DNA of 64,000 nt from Halomonas rhizosphaerae (GTDB taxonomy: Bacteria > Pseudomonadota > Gammaproteobacteria > Pseudomonadales > Halomonadaceae): positions 1 to 64,000 of the forward strand of contig NZ_JASCQP010000028.1 of NCBI RefSeq assembly GCF_030010555.1. Reading direction: 5' to 3'. Position 1 is the stretch's first letter. Every line of letters starts with the position of its first letter. Both the position numbers and the translations under genes were made by a program. The notes beneath the pieces are model-generated. The model searched no databases. It was not told the DNA's origin and saw only the letters and a program-made list of their open reading frames with translations. This document shows, piece by piece, positions 45,415 to 54,337 of the stretch.

Positions 45415-46483
45415 CAGGATCAACGTTCTCGTGACGGGAGTTGGAGGGCCAACCCCCCGTAGTTTCGTCAGGTCAATTCTGGAGACGGGGTGCAAGCGCT
45501 ATCGGTTCGTGGGAGTGGATGCGAGTCCCTTGGCCATCGGCCTCTATGATCGCGAAAGTTACGCCGAGTCCTACGTGGTACCAGCGGCGGATAGCGAAGA
45601 TTATTGGCCTGCTATCGGTCGTATCGTCGACAGGCACGAGATCTCTTTTGCGGTAGTTATGCCTGAAGTCGAGGTGCTTGTCTGGGCCAGGGCCAAGGAA
45701 GAACGAAGGTTACCCTGCCAGGCATTCGTTCCCGCTTATCAGGCGACTAGCACCTTGGTGGACAAGAAAGCACTGCACCGTGTTCTGCACAGAAAGCATT
45801 ACCTGCCGAAGCATTGTACCTTCTCTAACGGCGATGATATCAGCGAGTTGCCGTTACCCTATCCGTTCTGGGTCCGTTCCACCATCGGGTCGAGCGGTCT
45901 TGGCTCCCTGAAGGTCAGCAGCCGGGGAGAACTCGACGAATGGGTACGTATCAACCCCGCAGTTGAAGAGTTCATCGCCTCGGAATTCCTGCCAGGCAGG
46001 AATCTGGCCTGCAAACTGCTCTATGTCGATGGTCGGCTTCTGCGCTCGGCGTGTGCCGAACGGGTAGAATACATCATGGCAAAGGTGGCCCCGTCAGGCA
46101 TCACCGGCAACACCTCTTTTGGACGCCTTATCAATGACAGACACCTGGTCGATATCGCCGATGACGCTATCCGGGAGGTCTTTGGTCTTCATGGCGTTGA
46201 GCCGCACGGCGTGTTCACGGCGGATCTCAAGGAGGCGGCAAACGGAGAGCCGATGATCACTGAAATCAACGTGAGGTTCGTGGCCTTCGTGTCGGCACTG
46301 GCTCGGGCCGGCGCAAATCTGCCACTCGATTACCTTGAGGCTAACTTGAACCCCGACGAGTTCTCTTCCTCATATCAGCACTATGTGTTTCAGGACGACA
46401 TGATCTTTCTGCGTGATGTCGATGATGCGCCGGTGGTCATGAAGGAAAGCGAGCTCTTGACACGAGAGGCCTTCGATGATTGA
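45407..46483 (+). CDS. ATP-grasp protein coupled to the PglC-like transferase
   Basis: 358 residues, starting MTDRINVLVTGVGGPTPRS. It has a preATP-grasp Rossmann half (to about residue 110), then LVDKKALHRVLHRKHYLPKH, PFWVRSTIGSSGLGSLKVSS (ATP phosphate loop), EEFIASEFLPGRNLACKLLYVDG and metal ligands in FTADLKEAANGEPMITEINVR. Such enzymes form amide or thioester bonds through acyl phosphates. In Neisseria PglB2 an ATP-grasp domain attaches glycerate to a 4-amino sugar. The 8-nt overlaps with the PglC-like gene before and the DegT gene after suggest an equivalent role here. The acyl donor is unknown. Confidence 0.8.
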   Translation: MTDRINVLVTGVGGPTPRSFVRSILETGCKRYRFVGVDASPLAIGLYDRESYAESYVVPAADSEDYWPAIGRIVDRHEISFAVVMPEVEVLVWARAKEERRLPCQAFVPAYQATSTLVDKKALHRVLHRKHYLPKHCTFSNGDDISELPLPYPFWVRSTIGSSGLGSLKVSSRGELDEWVRINPAVEEFIASEFLPGRNLACKLLYVDGRLLRSACAERVEYIMAKVAPSGITGNTSFGRLINDRHLVDIADDAIREVFGLHGVEPHGVFTADLKEAANGEPMITEINVRFVAFVSALARAGANLPLDYLEANLNPDEFSSSYQHYVFQDDMIFLRDVDDAPVVMKESELLTREAFDD

Positions 46484-47663
46484 TGGCCCCTTTTCCCCCT
46501 GGCCCTGCTACTCCGAGGAGGAGGCCGAGGCGGTACATGCCGTGTTGCTCTCCAATCAGGTCAACTACTGGACCGGCGAGCAGGGCAGCCGCTTTGAGTC
46601 GGAGTTTGCCGATTTCGTTGGCACTCGCCACGCCGTGGCCGTGGCCAATGGCACCCTGGCTCTGGAACTGGCGTTGCGCGGGCTCGGCATCGGTAGCCAC
46701 CCGGGACGCCGTGATGAGGTGATCGTCACCCCGCGCAGCTTCCTGGCCTCCGCCTCAAGCATTGTCGCCGTGGGGGGCGTGCCGGTGTTCGCCGACGTGG
46801 ACCCGGATTCCCAGAACATCACCGCGGCCAACGTGGCGGCGGTCATCTCCCCTGACACTCGTGCCATCATCGCCGTGCACCTGGCCGGCTGGCCCTGCGA
46901 GATGGGCGATTTGATGGCTCTGGCCGAGCGTCTCGGGCTCTACCTGATCGAGGATTGTGCTCAGGCCCATGGTGCCACCTGGCAGGGCCACAGCGTGGGC
47001 AGCTTGGGGCATGTCGGCTGCTGGTCGTTCTGCCAGGACAAGATCCTGACCACCGGTGGGGAAGGCGGCATGGTGACTACCCGCGATGACGAGCTCTGGC
47101 GGAAGATGTGGGCCTACAAGGACCATGGCAAGAGTTGGGCCGCCGTTAACGAGCGTAAGCATCCCCCCGGCTTTCGCTGGCTGCATGAGAGTTTCGGCAG
47201 CAACTGGCGGCTGACTGAGATGCAGGCCGCCATTGGCCGGCTTCAGCTCTTGCGCCTACCGGCCTGGAAACGGGCTCGGCGTGCCAATGCCGAGCGGATC
47301 TGGGCCGTGGCACGTGCCTGCCCGGGTCTGCGGGTGCCCCAGCCGCCGGCCCATCTCGAACACGCCGCCTACAAGGCCTACGTCTTTGTGGAGCCCGAGC
47401 GCCTACGACCGGGGTGGGATCGCGACCGCATCCTCGCCGAGATCGGCTCGGCCGGGGTGCCCTGCCTGTCCGGATCTTGCTCCGAGATCTATCGCGAGAA
47501 GGCCTTCGAGGGCAGTACATGGGTTCCGAAGCGGTCGCTGCCGGTGGCCAAGCGTCTGGGCGAGACAGCATTGATGTTCCTCTGCCACCCCACGCTCACC
47601 GAGGCGGAAGTGGAATTAACCTGCCAGGTGCTGGAGGAAGTGATGCAGCGCGCGGCACGGTGA
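46476..47663 (+). CDS. DegT/DnrJ/EryC1-family sugar aminotransferase
   Basis: 395 residues, PLP-dependent. Lys189 in WSFCQDKILTTGGEGG is the PLP lysine; VANGTLALELALRGLG and LYLIEDCAQAHGA provide phosphate and ring contacts, and NWRLTEMQAAIG the family's C-terminal motif. The DK-LTTGGEGG form resembles PglE/PglC-type enzymes aminating UDP-4-keto-6-deoxy-GlcNAc. It is clearly different from the DegT at 39387 and is more GC-rich. The substrate would come from the CapD-like dehydratase at 23567. It overlaps the ATP-grasp gene by 8 nt (ATGATTGA) and ends this block; a hairpin follows. No PglD-type acetyltransferase is visible. Confidence 0.88.
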   Translation: MIDGPFSPWPCYSEEEAEAVHAVLLSNQVNYWTGEQGSRFESEFADFVGTRHAVAVANGTLALELALRGLGIGSHPGRRDEVIVTPRSFLASASSIVAVGGVPVFADVDPDSQNITAANVAAVISPDTRAIIAVHLAGWPCEMGDLMALAERLGLYLIEDCAQAHGATWQGHSVGSLGHVGCWSFCQDKILTTGGEGGMVTTRDDELWRKMWAYKDHGKSWAAVNERKHPPGFRWLHESFGSNWRLTEMQAAIGRLQLLRLPAWKRARRANAERIWAVARACPGLRVPQPPAHLEHAAYKAYVFVEPERLRPGWDRDRILAEIGSAGVPCLSGSCSEIYREKAFEGSTWVPKRSLPVAKRLGETALMFLCHPTLTEAEVELTCQVLEEVMQRAAR

Positions 47664-47683
47664 GGGGAACGAACCCCTGTAAC

Positions 47684-47720
47684 AGGACGCCGATGGAGTA
47701 GGGCACCGAAGCGGCGTCCT
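47684..47720 (+). terminator. Candidate terminator hairpin after the DegT gene
   Basis: A 9-bp stem (AGGACGCCG at 47684-47692, CGGCGTCCT at 47712-47720) with a 19-nt loop. Only TATG follows, not a T-run. A smaller AGGGG/CCCCT hairpin lies just before it (47663-47679). It may be a weak terminator that RfaH-type antitermination could bypass. Confidence 0.35.
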
Positions 47721-47951
47721 TATGCTATGCGAGATAACGCATATTGATCACCTCGCAATCCGTTTAGGTGACTATTGCATTGACAGATAGGGAGGATGCC
47801 AACCAATTGAACGGCTCCGACCTTCTGAAGTAGCTCACACTTTCCATTTATTCAGTCAATGAAGCCTTGTCCAGAAGCGAGCCGCGGTCAGCCGCATGGC
47901 GGGAATGAACGACTCGGTGCTACTGAAAGACTCCAGGCTTGAGGTGCGGTG

Positions 47952-48986
47952 ATGAAGACTTTGATCGGGTGGGGGTATTGTTTGCTCAAGACCGATTGGC
48001 GAGAAATATGGAGGCTCTCCAATGCTGCTCGAGGCGATGGTGGCTTTGCCAGGTTGGGGGTCCTGAGCGACCTGATGGTGTCGACGCTTTATTACAAGAT
48101 CTCACCTTCCGAGTATTTTTATTTTTGTTTCCATGGGATGGGTAAAGAAGACAGGTTGGATTGGGCAGGCACGACAGCAATGTGGATGGCGCAAAGGCGA
48201 TTTGTTCCAAAAAAAATCATACCGACTTTTTCATCAAAGCAACGCTTTCGCGTAAAATTTGACCATTTAATGGCAGAGCATTTAGGGGTTGTTTCCTGGC
48301 CGTATAGTGACGATTCAATAGTGAAACGGTTGCTCAGTCAAGGCGGTACTAGCTGGTTTTTCAAGCCCGAGGATGGTCAATGTGGTGCTGGAGGATTTAT
48401 CATTGAGGTTGGCGGACTGACTGTCGATGAGGTTCATGACAAGCTGAGAAGAAAGTTGAGGAGTGGCCGGAAATACATTGTGGAGAGAACACTCATCAAC
48501 CATGAGGCATTGCGGGCCGTGAATCCATCATGCCTGAATACTGTGAGAGTTGTCACTTACACGGATGGTCAAGAAGTGGAAGTGCTATTTTCCAGGGTCA
48601 GGTTCGGGAATGGTGAGGATGTCGATAACCTTTCTTTGGGCGGATATGCGGCTGAAGTCGACTCGGATACGGGTAGAGTCATGGGGGAGGCGGTCAACAC
48701 GAGTTCTGGCGTGGCCGAATATTGCGATAAACATCCAATCTCGGGGATCAGGTTTGACGGCATTGAAATCCCCCATTGGGACGGGGTGATACAATTGGCG
48801 AAGAGTGCGGCCCTGGTCGAGCCAAGGGCAAGCATCGTGGGTTGGGATGTTGCAGTAACGAATTCAGGGGTCTATCTCGTGGAAGGAAATCATAACTGGG
48901 GTAAGTTGTTATGGCAACTTCCGGTGAGAAAGGGGTTGAGGTCCGATCTGGATAGGTATATAGAAAGGATCGATCATGCCCGTTGA
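47952..48986 (+). CDS. ATP-grasp protein (sugar-transfer-associated type)
   Basis: 344 residues. The N-terminal 110 residues are helical and basic. ATP-grasp features follow: FDHLMAEHLGVVSWPY, WFFKPEDGQCGAGGFII (ATP loop), YIVERTLINHEALRAVNP, TVRVVTYTDGQEV and the acidic metal site in VGWDVAVTNSGVYLVEGNHNWG. This matches the ATPgrasp_ST group found beside sugar transferases; no reaction has been assigned that I know of. GAGGTG precedes ATG 47952; GTG 47949 is an alternative. It is followed after 160 bp by a paralogue, so the two may add two different acyl or amino-acyl groups, or act as a heteromer. Confidence 0.78.
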   Translation: MKTLIGWGYCLLKTDWREIWRLSNAARGDGGFARLGVLSDLMVSTLYYKISPSEYFYFCFHGMGKEDRLDWAGTTAMWMAQRRFVPKKIIPTFSSKQRFRVKFDHLMAEHLGVVSWPYSDDSIVKRLLSQGGTSWFFKPEDGQCGAGGFIIEVGGLTVDEVHDKLRRKLRSGRKYIVERTLINHEALRAVNPSCLNTVRVVTYTDGQEVEVLFSRVRFGNGEDVDNLSLGGYAAEVDSDTGRVMGEAVNTSSGVAEYCDKHPISGIRFDGIEIPHWDGVIQLAKSAALVEPRASIVGWDVAVTNSGVYLVEGNHNWGKLLWQLPVRKGLRSDLDRYIERIDHAR

Positions 48987-49147
48987 GATCGACTTTTCGA
49001 ACTGCTTGGCCCGAGGTCTTGCAAGAATAAGTGGTAGGTATTGCGTGAGTCCTTGAAAATTTGACTTAAATTGACGCGGTCAGTCTTAGGTCTCTGTCGC
49101 AAATTGACCTGGTTGCTTGTGACACTGTTGATGCCGAGGGTAAATGA

Positions 49148-50212
49148 ATGAAAGATAAACGTTATCGGTGTCTGGCAAGTATGGTCAGTGATCCGGACAG
49201 GAAGAGTGTTTTAAACATTATAAAAGAGTCCTTCCATTGTGCGATTATTGAAAAGGAGGTGCCCTATTATTACTTTACCAATCTTTTGTATAAAAGAGGC
49301 AGAGATGGTTACAGAAACTATATAGGCTTCAATGACATGTATAGGGTGATAAACAACATGTTTCATAAAAAAGGGGGCGGGAGCGACTCAAGTCTTGATG
49401 ACAAGTTGATGTTTTCGAAGATTCTCGATAAGGAAGGGGTGGCTACCGCCAATGTGTTAGCGAACAGCGACGGCTATACGCTGAACGCAAAAAATGGGAG
49501 TTTTACTATAGAGTCCAGTAGAGAACTCTCGTCCTTTCTTGTATCGCTTATGGTTGAGTCTCGTTCAAGATCGATATTTGTGAAGCCAGTTGATGGTGCG
49601 GGTGGAAAGAATGCATTCAAAGTGGATGAAGGAACCTTACAGAAAGTAGTGGGTGATTTAAAGATTTTTGACGCTATGCGCGACACTAGGTATCTTTTTC
49701 AGGAAGGCCTGGTACAACATGATTTTTCTAATAATTTTTATTCAGGTTGCATTAATACTATTAGGGTTCATACTTACCTGGATGAGAAGATGGATGACGT
49801 AGTGATTTCGTCTGCATTGATGAGATTCGGTAGGCATGGAAGCGTGGTTGATAATGGAAGCTCCGGAGGATTGTTCGTTCCTGTTGATGTCGAGAAGTGG
49901 GAGCTTTCTGGGTGTGGAATGACATATCTAAATCAAGGGGGAGATGTGTTTGAGTCCCATCCAGATACGAAGCTAAAATTTGATCGACAAAAGATACCTT
50001 TTGGTAAGGATATAGAACAATTAGTCAAAAAATCTGCCAGACTTTTCGAATGTAAATTTATCGGTTGGGATATCGCCCTCACCCCCGACGGGCCGGTCGT
50101 CATAGAGGGAAACAGCTGCCCTCACTTGGTTATGGCGCAAATTGCATGCGGCGGATTCAAGTCACATCCTATATATAAAAATATATTTTCAGAATATATT
50201 GGTCAAGCGTAG
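49148..50212 (+). CDS. ATP-grasp protein (sugar-transfer-associated type), paralogue
   Basis: 354 residues. It has the same architecture as the gene at 47952: LDDKLMFSKILDKEGVATANV, IFVKPVDGAGGKNAFKVDEG (glycine-rich ATP loop), YLFQEGLVQHDFSN, TIRVHTYLDEKMDDV and FIGWDIALTPDGPVVIEGN, with the acid and Asn that bind magnesium. The sequence is clearly diverged from its neighbour, and the DNA is AT-richer, suggesting a separate history, not a recent tandem copy. The reaction is unknown; amide bond formation on a glycan or its lipid precursor is the best guess. Confidence 0.78.
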   Translation: MKDKRYRCLASMVSDPDRKSVLNIIKESFHCAIIEKEVPYYYFTNLLYKRGRDGYRNYIGFNDMYRVINNMFHKKGGGSDSSLDDKLMFSKILDKEGVATANVLANSDGYTLNAKNGSFTIESSRELSSFLVSLMVESRSRSIFVKPVDGAGGKNAFKVDEGTLQKVVGDLKIFDAMRDTRYLFQEGLVQHDFSNNFYSGCINTIRVHTYLDEKMDDVVISSALMRFGRHGSVVDNGSSGGLFVPVDVEKWELSGCGMTYLNQGGDVFESHPDTKLKFDRQKIPFGKDIEQLVKKSARLFECKFIGWDIALTPDGPVVIEGNSCPHLVMAQIACGGFKSHPIYKNIFSEYIGQA

Positions 50213-50500
50213 AGTCCGGGATGATAAAATGGGCTACAGGAGTTATCCTCTGCTGGAAGCCAGAGAGCTCCTACAGAAATTCATCCGGGACTCTGCCGCT
50301 ACCGAAAGTGGGGGATAAGTAGGGCCTTCAAAGGAGGGGGTAACGAGGCCAGTATTCTCCTGGCCAGTCATCACGGACATCGAGAAAGGTAATGCCGGTG
50401 ATCAATCATTGCTCAGCGGGAGTGCCAGAGAAGATCTCGGCCTCGGACGCAAGGATTCCGGGGTTAACCGTACAATTGATATCAGAGTTCACGCTTAAAT

Positions 50501-51781
50501 ATGACCATGTCAAGATTTGTTGTATTTACCAATGGATGGTTTCTTTTTTCTTTTCTGGCATTATTGATAGTCATCCCTCGGGGGTACGCTATTATCCCTT
50601 TGATGGTGCTTGGAGTGATTTTGGTCAGTCTGCCTGTAATGCGCCATGTATCATCTCGCCTGGACATCCGAGATTTGAATTTTTGCCTTGCATTGTTTTT
50701 GTATACGGCCATCTGGCTGTTGGATGTCTGGCAGCCCGGAAATTGGTGGATTGATAATGGGATCGCCATGCCACTCTGGCCGGCTCTGGCGGCCATGGTA
50801 TTGATATGGCTTCGCCTATTCCCCCCTTCCGCTGCGCTATGGTGGGCCGGTCTTTGTACCGGATCCCTGTTGGCAGGGAGCATCGCACTGTTCGAGTATC
50901 GGGTGCTGATGCATGACAGGGTTGGTAACGGCATGAATTCGATCCCTTTCGGTAATCTTGCTCTGCTGCTTGGATGCTTGTCGTTAACTGCATCCTTTTG
51001 GTGGTTGCTAAAGGGGCGCTGCGCGCGCGGAAAGGTATGGTTCGCCCTCGCAGCTGCTGCCGGCGGCATGATGGCGTCACTGTTGTCGGGCACTCGTGGT
51101 GGCTGGGTGGCAGCGCCTGTGCTGGCACTCCTTGTCTGGATTGCCTGGCAAAGTATGCCGGATCACGAAGTGCGCCATTGGCGACGTCGAAACTGGCTTG
51201 CCGTAACCTTGGTCTTGCTGATCTTTGTCGGGGTGATTGTTCTAGGTGAACCTGGTTCTCGCTTGGCGGCTGCCGTGGATCAGTTCCAGGCATACTGGTT
51301 GTTGGATGACCGTGGTGGCTCCGTAGGACTTCGCTTCGAAATGTGGAAAGCAGGCGTGGTGCTCTTCAGCCAAAGCCCGATGATGGGGTGGGGTGATGCA
51401 GGGCTGCAGTCCGCTCGTGATGCCCTTGTGGCTCAGGGCTTGCTGCATCCAGGAGTCAGTCAATTCACACAGCTTCATAGTGACGTTATCGATACCGCGG
51501 CACGAAGAGGACTGATAGGACTCGTCTCGCTAGTGGCGTTCTATGGGGTACCACTTGCGATGTTCTGGCGCTGCCGCAAGGATCCAGATCCTAACGTGCG
51601 TCTGGTGGCGATCGCTGGGGTGATGATTGTGACCTCCTTTATGGTCTTTGGGCTTTCGCAGTCCATGTTGCGGGATGTCCGTGGCCTCAGCGGCTACCTC
51701 GGGCTTTGTGTGGGCTGCTGGGCAGTGCTGAGGTCACTCGAACCAACATCTCATAGCCCTGGGCATATGGTGAGCGGGTAA
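50501..51781 (+). CDS. O-antigen ligase-like membrane protein (Wzy_C family)
   Basis: 426 residues, polytopic (about ten helices). The family pattern is LLSGTRGGWVAAPVLALLV, then a periplasmic loop with LRFEMWKAGVVLFSQSPMMG and GWGDAGLQSARD, and QFTQLHSDVIDTAARRGLIG, where the HSD corresponds to the conserved H-N-x. Members are WaaL ligases, Wzy polymerases or protein O-glycosylation ligases (PglL). Since a Wzy candidate already lies at 32915 and another ligase-like protein at 10533, this one might transfer the PglC-primed glycan to lipid or protein. It is the last gene of the large operon. ATG 50501 or 50507. Confidence 0.82.
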   Translation: MTMSRFVVFTNGWFLFSFLALLIVIPRGYAIIPLMVLGVILVSLPVMRHVSSRLDIRDLNFCLALFLYTAIWLLDVWQPGNWWIDNGIAMPLWPALAAMVLIWLRLFPPSAALWWAGLCTGSLLAGSIALFEYRVLMHDRVGNGMNSIPFGNLALLLGCLSLTASFWWLLKGRCARGKVWFALAAAAGGMMASLLSGTRGGWVAAPVLALLVWIAWQSMPDHEVRHWRRRNWLAVTLVLLIFVGVIVLGEPGSRLAAAVDQFQAYWLLDDRGGSVGLRFEMWKAGVVLFSQSPMMGWGDAGLQSARDALVAQGLLHPGVSQFTQLHSDVIDTAARRGLIGLVSLVAFYGVPLAMFWRCRKDPDPNVRLVAIAGVMIVTSFMVFGLSQSMLRDVRGLSGYLGLCVGCWAVLRSLEPTSHSPGHMVSG

Positions 51782-51884
51782 TGGGCTGAGCATGCAGCGT
51801 AATCTGGAAGAGTAATCATGGCGGAGCATGATAGGATTGCCAGGTCAACATCTTTTCGCCTGACTTCTTTCACGGGACCTATGG

Positions 51885-52343
51885 ATGATCGATTCGATAC
51901 AGCGCTTCTTCAGCGAGATGATGGCTGATGGCGGAGGCACCGACCAGGCCGCACCGACGCTGGAACTTGCCACGGCGGCACTGCTCTTCGAGGTGGCACG
52001 TGCCGACTATCACCTCGACGACAGTGAAGTCGCCCTGCTGCGCGAGCTGCTGCAACGGCGCTTCGACCTCGAGGACGAAGACCTCGATGACCTGATGCGT
52101 CTGGCCCGTGAAGAGGCCGACTCGGCCGTCGATCACTACCAGTTCGTCAGCCTGGTCAAGGAGCACTTCGACTACGACCAGCGCTGCGAGCTGGTGCGCA
52201 TGATGTGGTCGCTGTCGCTGGCCGATGGTGAACAGCACCACCTCGAGGAGCACCGTATTCGTCGCCTGGCCGAGCTGCTGCATGTCGGCCACTCGGACTT
52301 CATCCGCGCCAAGCTGCAGGTGCAGGAGGGGACGGCCGACTGA
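51885..52343 (+). CDS. TerB-like protein
   Basis: 152 residues with no signal or membrane segment. Its all-helical TerB domain fills residues 25-145, with repeated acidic helix pairs such as ALLFEVARADYHLDDSEVALL and MWSLSLADGEQHHLEEHRI, whose D-x-x-x-x-x-E pattern resembles metal-binding TerB. Despite the family name, single TerB proteins outside ter operons are not shown to give tellurite resistance, and no other ter genes are here. It lies between the polysaccharide operon and an oxidoreductase, is GC-rich like the core genome, and marks the return to non-accessory DNA. Confidence 0.8.
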   Translation: MIDSIQRFFSEMMADGGGTDQAAPTLELATAALLFEVARADYHLDDSEVALLRELLQRRFDLEDEDLDDLMRLAREEADSAVDHYQFVSLVKEHFDYDQRCELVRMMWSLSLADGEQHHLEEHRIRRLAELLHVGHSDFIRAKLQVQEGTAD

Positions 52344-52424
52344 TACCGAGCCCGGCTTTCCCTTCTTGGAGGGAGAGTGCATGCTCGAGGTACCAGCCCC
52401 CGAACAGCAGACAAGGAGTCAGAG

Positions 52425-53666
52425 ATGGCGCGTGAGATCGTCGTGATGGGAGCCGGGATGGTGGGGGTGTCGGTGGCCTGGCACCTGGCCCGGCGGGGCC
52501 ATTCGGTGACCCTGGTCGACCGCCGGGAGCCGGGGCGCGAGACCTCCTTTGGCAATGCCGGGATCATCCAGCGCGAGGCCGTGCAACCCTATCCCTTTCC
52601 GCGTGACCTGGTCACCATGTTGCGGGTGCTGCCCAACCGCCAGGTGGATATCCGTTACCGGCCCGGTGGCATGGTTCAGGCCGCCGGGCCGCTGCTGCAG
52701 TACTGGCAGAACTCGGCCCCCAAGCGTTATGCGCGCATCGTGCCCGAGTACGCCTCGCTGATCTGCCTGTCGCTGGAGGCCCATGCCCCGATGGTCGAGG
52801 CGGCCGGAGCCGATGCGCTGGTGCGCCGTGAGGGCTGGCTGGAGGTCTATCGTACCCGGGAGGCCATGGCGGCGCGCCTGCGCGATACTGCGGCCAACGC
52901 CGAGCGGTTCGGAGTCCGTTACCGGGCGCTGGATGCGGGGGGGCTGGCGGCCATGGAGCCCGATCTGGCCGATGACCTGGCCGGGGCAATCCACTGGGAG
53001 CAACCCTGGACAGTGGCCGACCCCGGTGCCTTGGTGCAGGCCTACGCCTGCAGCTTCGAGGCGGAAGGGGGCCGCGTGTGTCAGACGGAGGTGAAGGACG
53101 TCGTTCGCCGCGGCAGTGGTTGGCGGGTCACCACGAGCGAGGGTGTGCTCGAGGCCGAGCAGGTGGTGATGGCCATGGGCCCTTGGTCGCGGGACTGGCT
53201 CTCGAGCCTGGGGCTGGAGATCCCGCTGTTCGTCAAGCGCGGCTATCACATGCATTACGGTGTGACCGGCTCGGCCAGGCTCGGGCACTGGGTAATGGAT
53301 GCCGAGATCGGCTACCTGCTGGCCCCGATGCAGGCGGGGATTCGCCTTACCACTGGCGCGGAACTCGAGCGTCTCGAAGCGCCGCCGCACCTGGAGCAAC
53401 TGGCCGCCGCCGAGCGTGTGGCGAAGAAGCTGTTTCCGCTGGGCGAGCGGTTGGATGCCGAACCCTGGAAGGGCGCGAGGCCCTGCACGCCGGACATGAA
53501 ACCGGTGATCGGCCCGGCGCCGGGACAGGAGGGGCTCTGGCTGGCACTCGGCCATGGCCACCAGGGCTTTACCCTGGGACCGGCCACCGGTCGCTTGCTG
53601 GCGCAGATGATGGACGGGGAGCGTCCGGAAATCGATATGGCGCCGTTCCGGGCCGATCGGTTTTGA
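52425..53666 (+). CDS. FAD-dependent D-amino-acid dehydrogenase-like oxidoreductase (DadA family)
   Basis: 413 residues. The start at 52425 has AAGGAG 7 nt upstream. The dinucleotide-binding motif MGAGMVGVSVAWHLARRGH lies at residues 8-26, followed by TLVDRREPGRETSFGNAGII, typical of DadA-like FAD enzymes. The C-terminal flavin contacts include RPCTPDMKPVIGPAPG and LALGHGHQGFTLGPATGRL. It probably oxidises a D-amino acid or a related secondary amine, passing electrons to the respiratory chain. The true DadA of E. coli is 432 residues and differs in detail, so the substrate is open. A REP pair follows. Confidence 0.85.
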   Translation: MAREIVVMGAGMVGVSVAWHLARRGHSVTLVDRREPGRETSFGNAGIIQREAVQPYPFPRDLVTMLRVLPNRQVDIRYRPGGMVQAAGPLLQYWQNSAPKRYARIVPEYASLICLSLEAHAPMVEAAGADALVRREGWLEVYRTREAMAARLRDTAANAERFGVRYRALDAGGLAAMEPDLADDLAGAIHWEQPWTVADPGALVQAYACSFEAEGGRVCQTEVKDVVRRGSGWRVTTSEGVLEAEQVVMAMGPWSRDWLSSLGLEIPLFVKRGYHMHYGVTGSARLGHWVMDAEIGYLLAPMQAGIRLTTGAELERLEAPPHLEQLAAAERVAKKLFPLGERLDAEPWKGARPCTPDMKPVIGPAPGQEGLWLALGHGHQGFTLGPATGRLLAQMMDGERPEIDMAPFRADRF

Positions 53667-53681
53667 GGAGGAGGAAGGGGG

Positions 53682-53768
53682 TTGTGGGAGCGGTCGGTTC
53701 GACGTTTCGACTCGCACCGCGAATTGAACAGCCGGGGGTAAATCGCCGTGCAAGCACGGCTCCTACAA
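53682..53768. repeat. REP pair
   Basis: A forward element (TTGTGGGAGCGG, then a longer interrupted stem ending in CGCACCGCGAA) and a reverse element (TCGCCGTGCAAGCACGGC followed by TCCTACAAAG) face each other. They are related to the cluster at 18643-18862 and sit between convergent genes, a typical REP location. Confidence 0.7.
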
Positions 53769-53851
53769 AGACTTAGCCCCTGGTCGCGCTGCAAGTCGCG
53801 ACGACGAACCCAAGCTTCCATAGCCGAAAGTTTCTCGGCGTTTGATGCGGC

Positions 53852-54277
53852 TTACCGCTTCGCCTTGCGTTTCTGCTGGACCAGGTGGAGCAGCAGCTTG
53901 ATCACCAGGGTGAAGACGAACACCAGCCAGCCGGCCGTAGCCAGTGCATTGAAGAGCAACATCTTCTGTTCGCCGTTCATCGGGGTGATGAGGTGGTCGA
54001 TGACGATGGCCAGCAGGAAGGCCAGGGTCAGGGGCAGTGCGAGAATATGCATCCACATCTCGGTGCGCCGCTTGCGGACATGGTAGCGGCCGAGCAGCAC
54101 GCGAATGGGGCGGTGCACGAAGCTGATCAGGATGAGGCTGCCGACCATCAGCAGGGCGGCGAGGCTGGGTTCGATGCTGCCGAGGTGGGCTGAGATGCTC
54201 ACGGACCAGTAGAGCACCAGCCACATCAGGCCGGCCAGGATGGCAACGATATCGGCGTAGTGTCTTACCTTGGGCAT
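53852..54277 (-). CDS. Small membrane protein of unknown function
   Basis: 141 residues with four hydrophobic helices (about residues 8-26, 34-54, 76-94 and 105-128) and a basic C-terminus (KRKAKR). The start at 54277 (MPKVRHYADIV) has GAGGA about 5 nt upstream; a longer frame lacks a ribosome site. I do not recognise a named family. The plan (four helices, positively charged loop RPIRVLLGRYHVRKRR) resembles small inner-membrane proteins of halophilic gammaproteobacteria without assigned roles. It lies downstream of the DMT transporter gene on the same strand. Confidence 0.65.
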   Translation of the reverse strand: MPKVRHYADIVAILAGLMWLVLYWSVSISAHLGSIEPSLAALLMVGSLILISFVHRPIRVLLGRYHVRKRRTEMWMHILALPLTLAFLLAIVIDHLITPMNGEQKMLLFNALATAGWLVFVFTLVIKLLLHLVQQKRKAKR

Positions 54278-54337
54278 CGAGTCCTCATGGGGCCTGGCAT
54301 CGGTGGCGACGCGAACGCTGGCGCCATGATACGGCAT

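Noticed and set aside
51885..52343. Tellurite resistance determinant
   Set aside because: A single TerB domain with no terC, terD or terZ genes does not support that phenotype.
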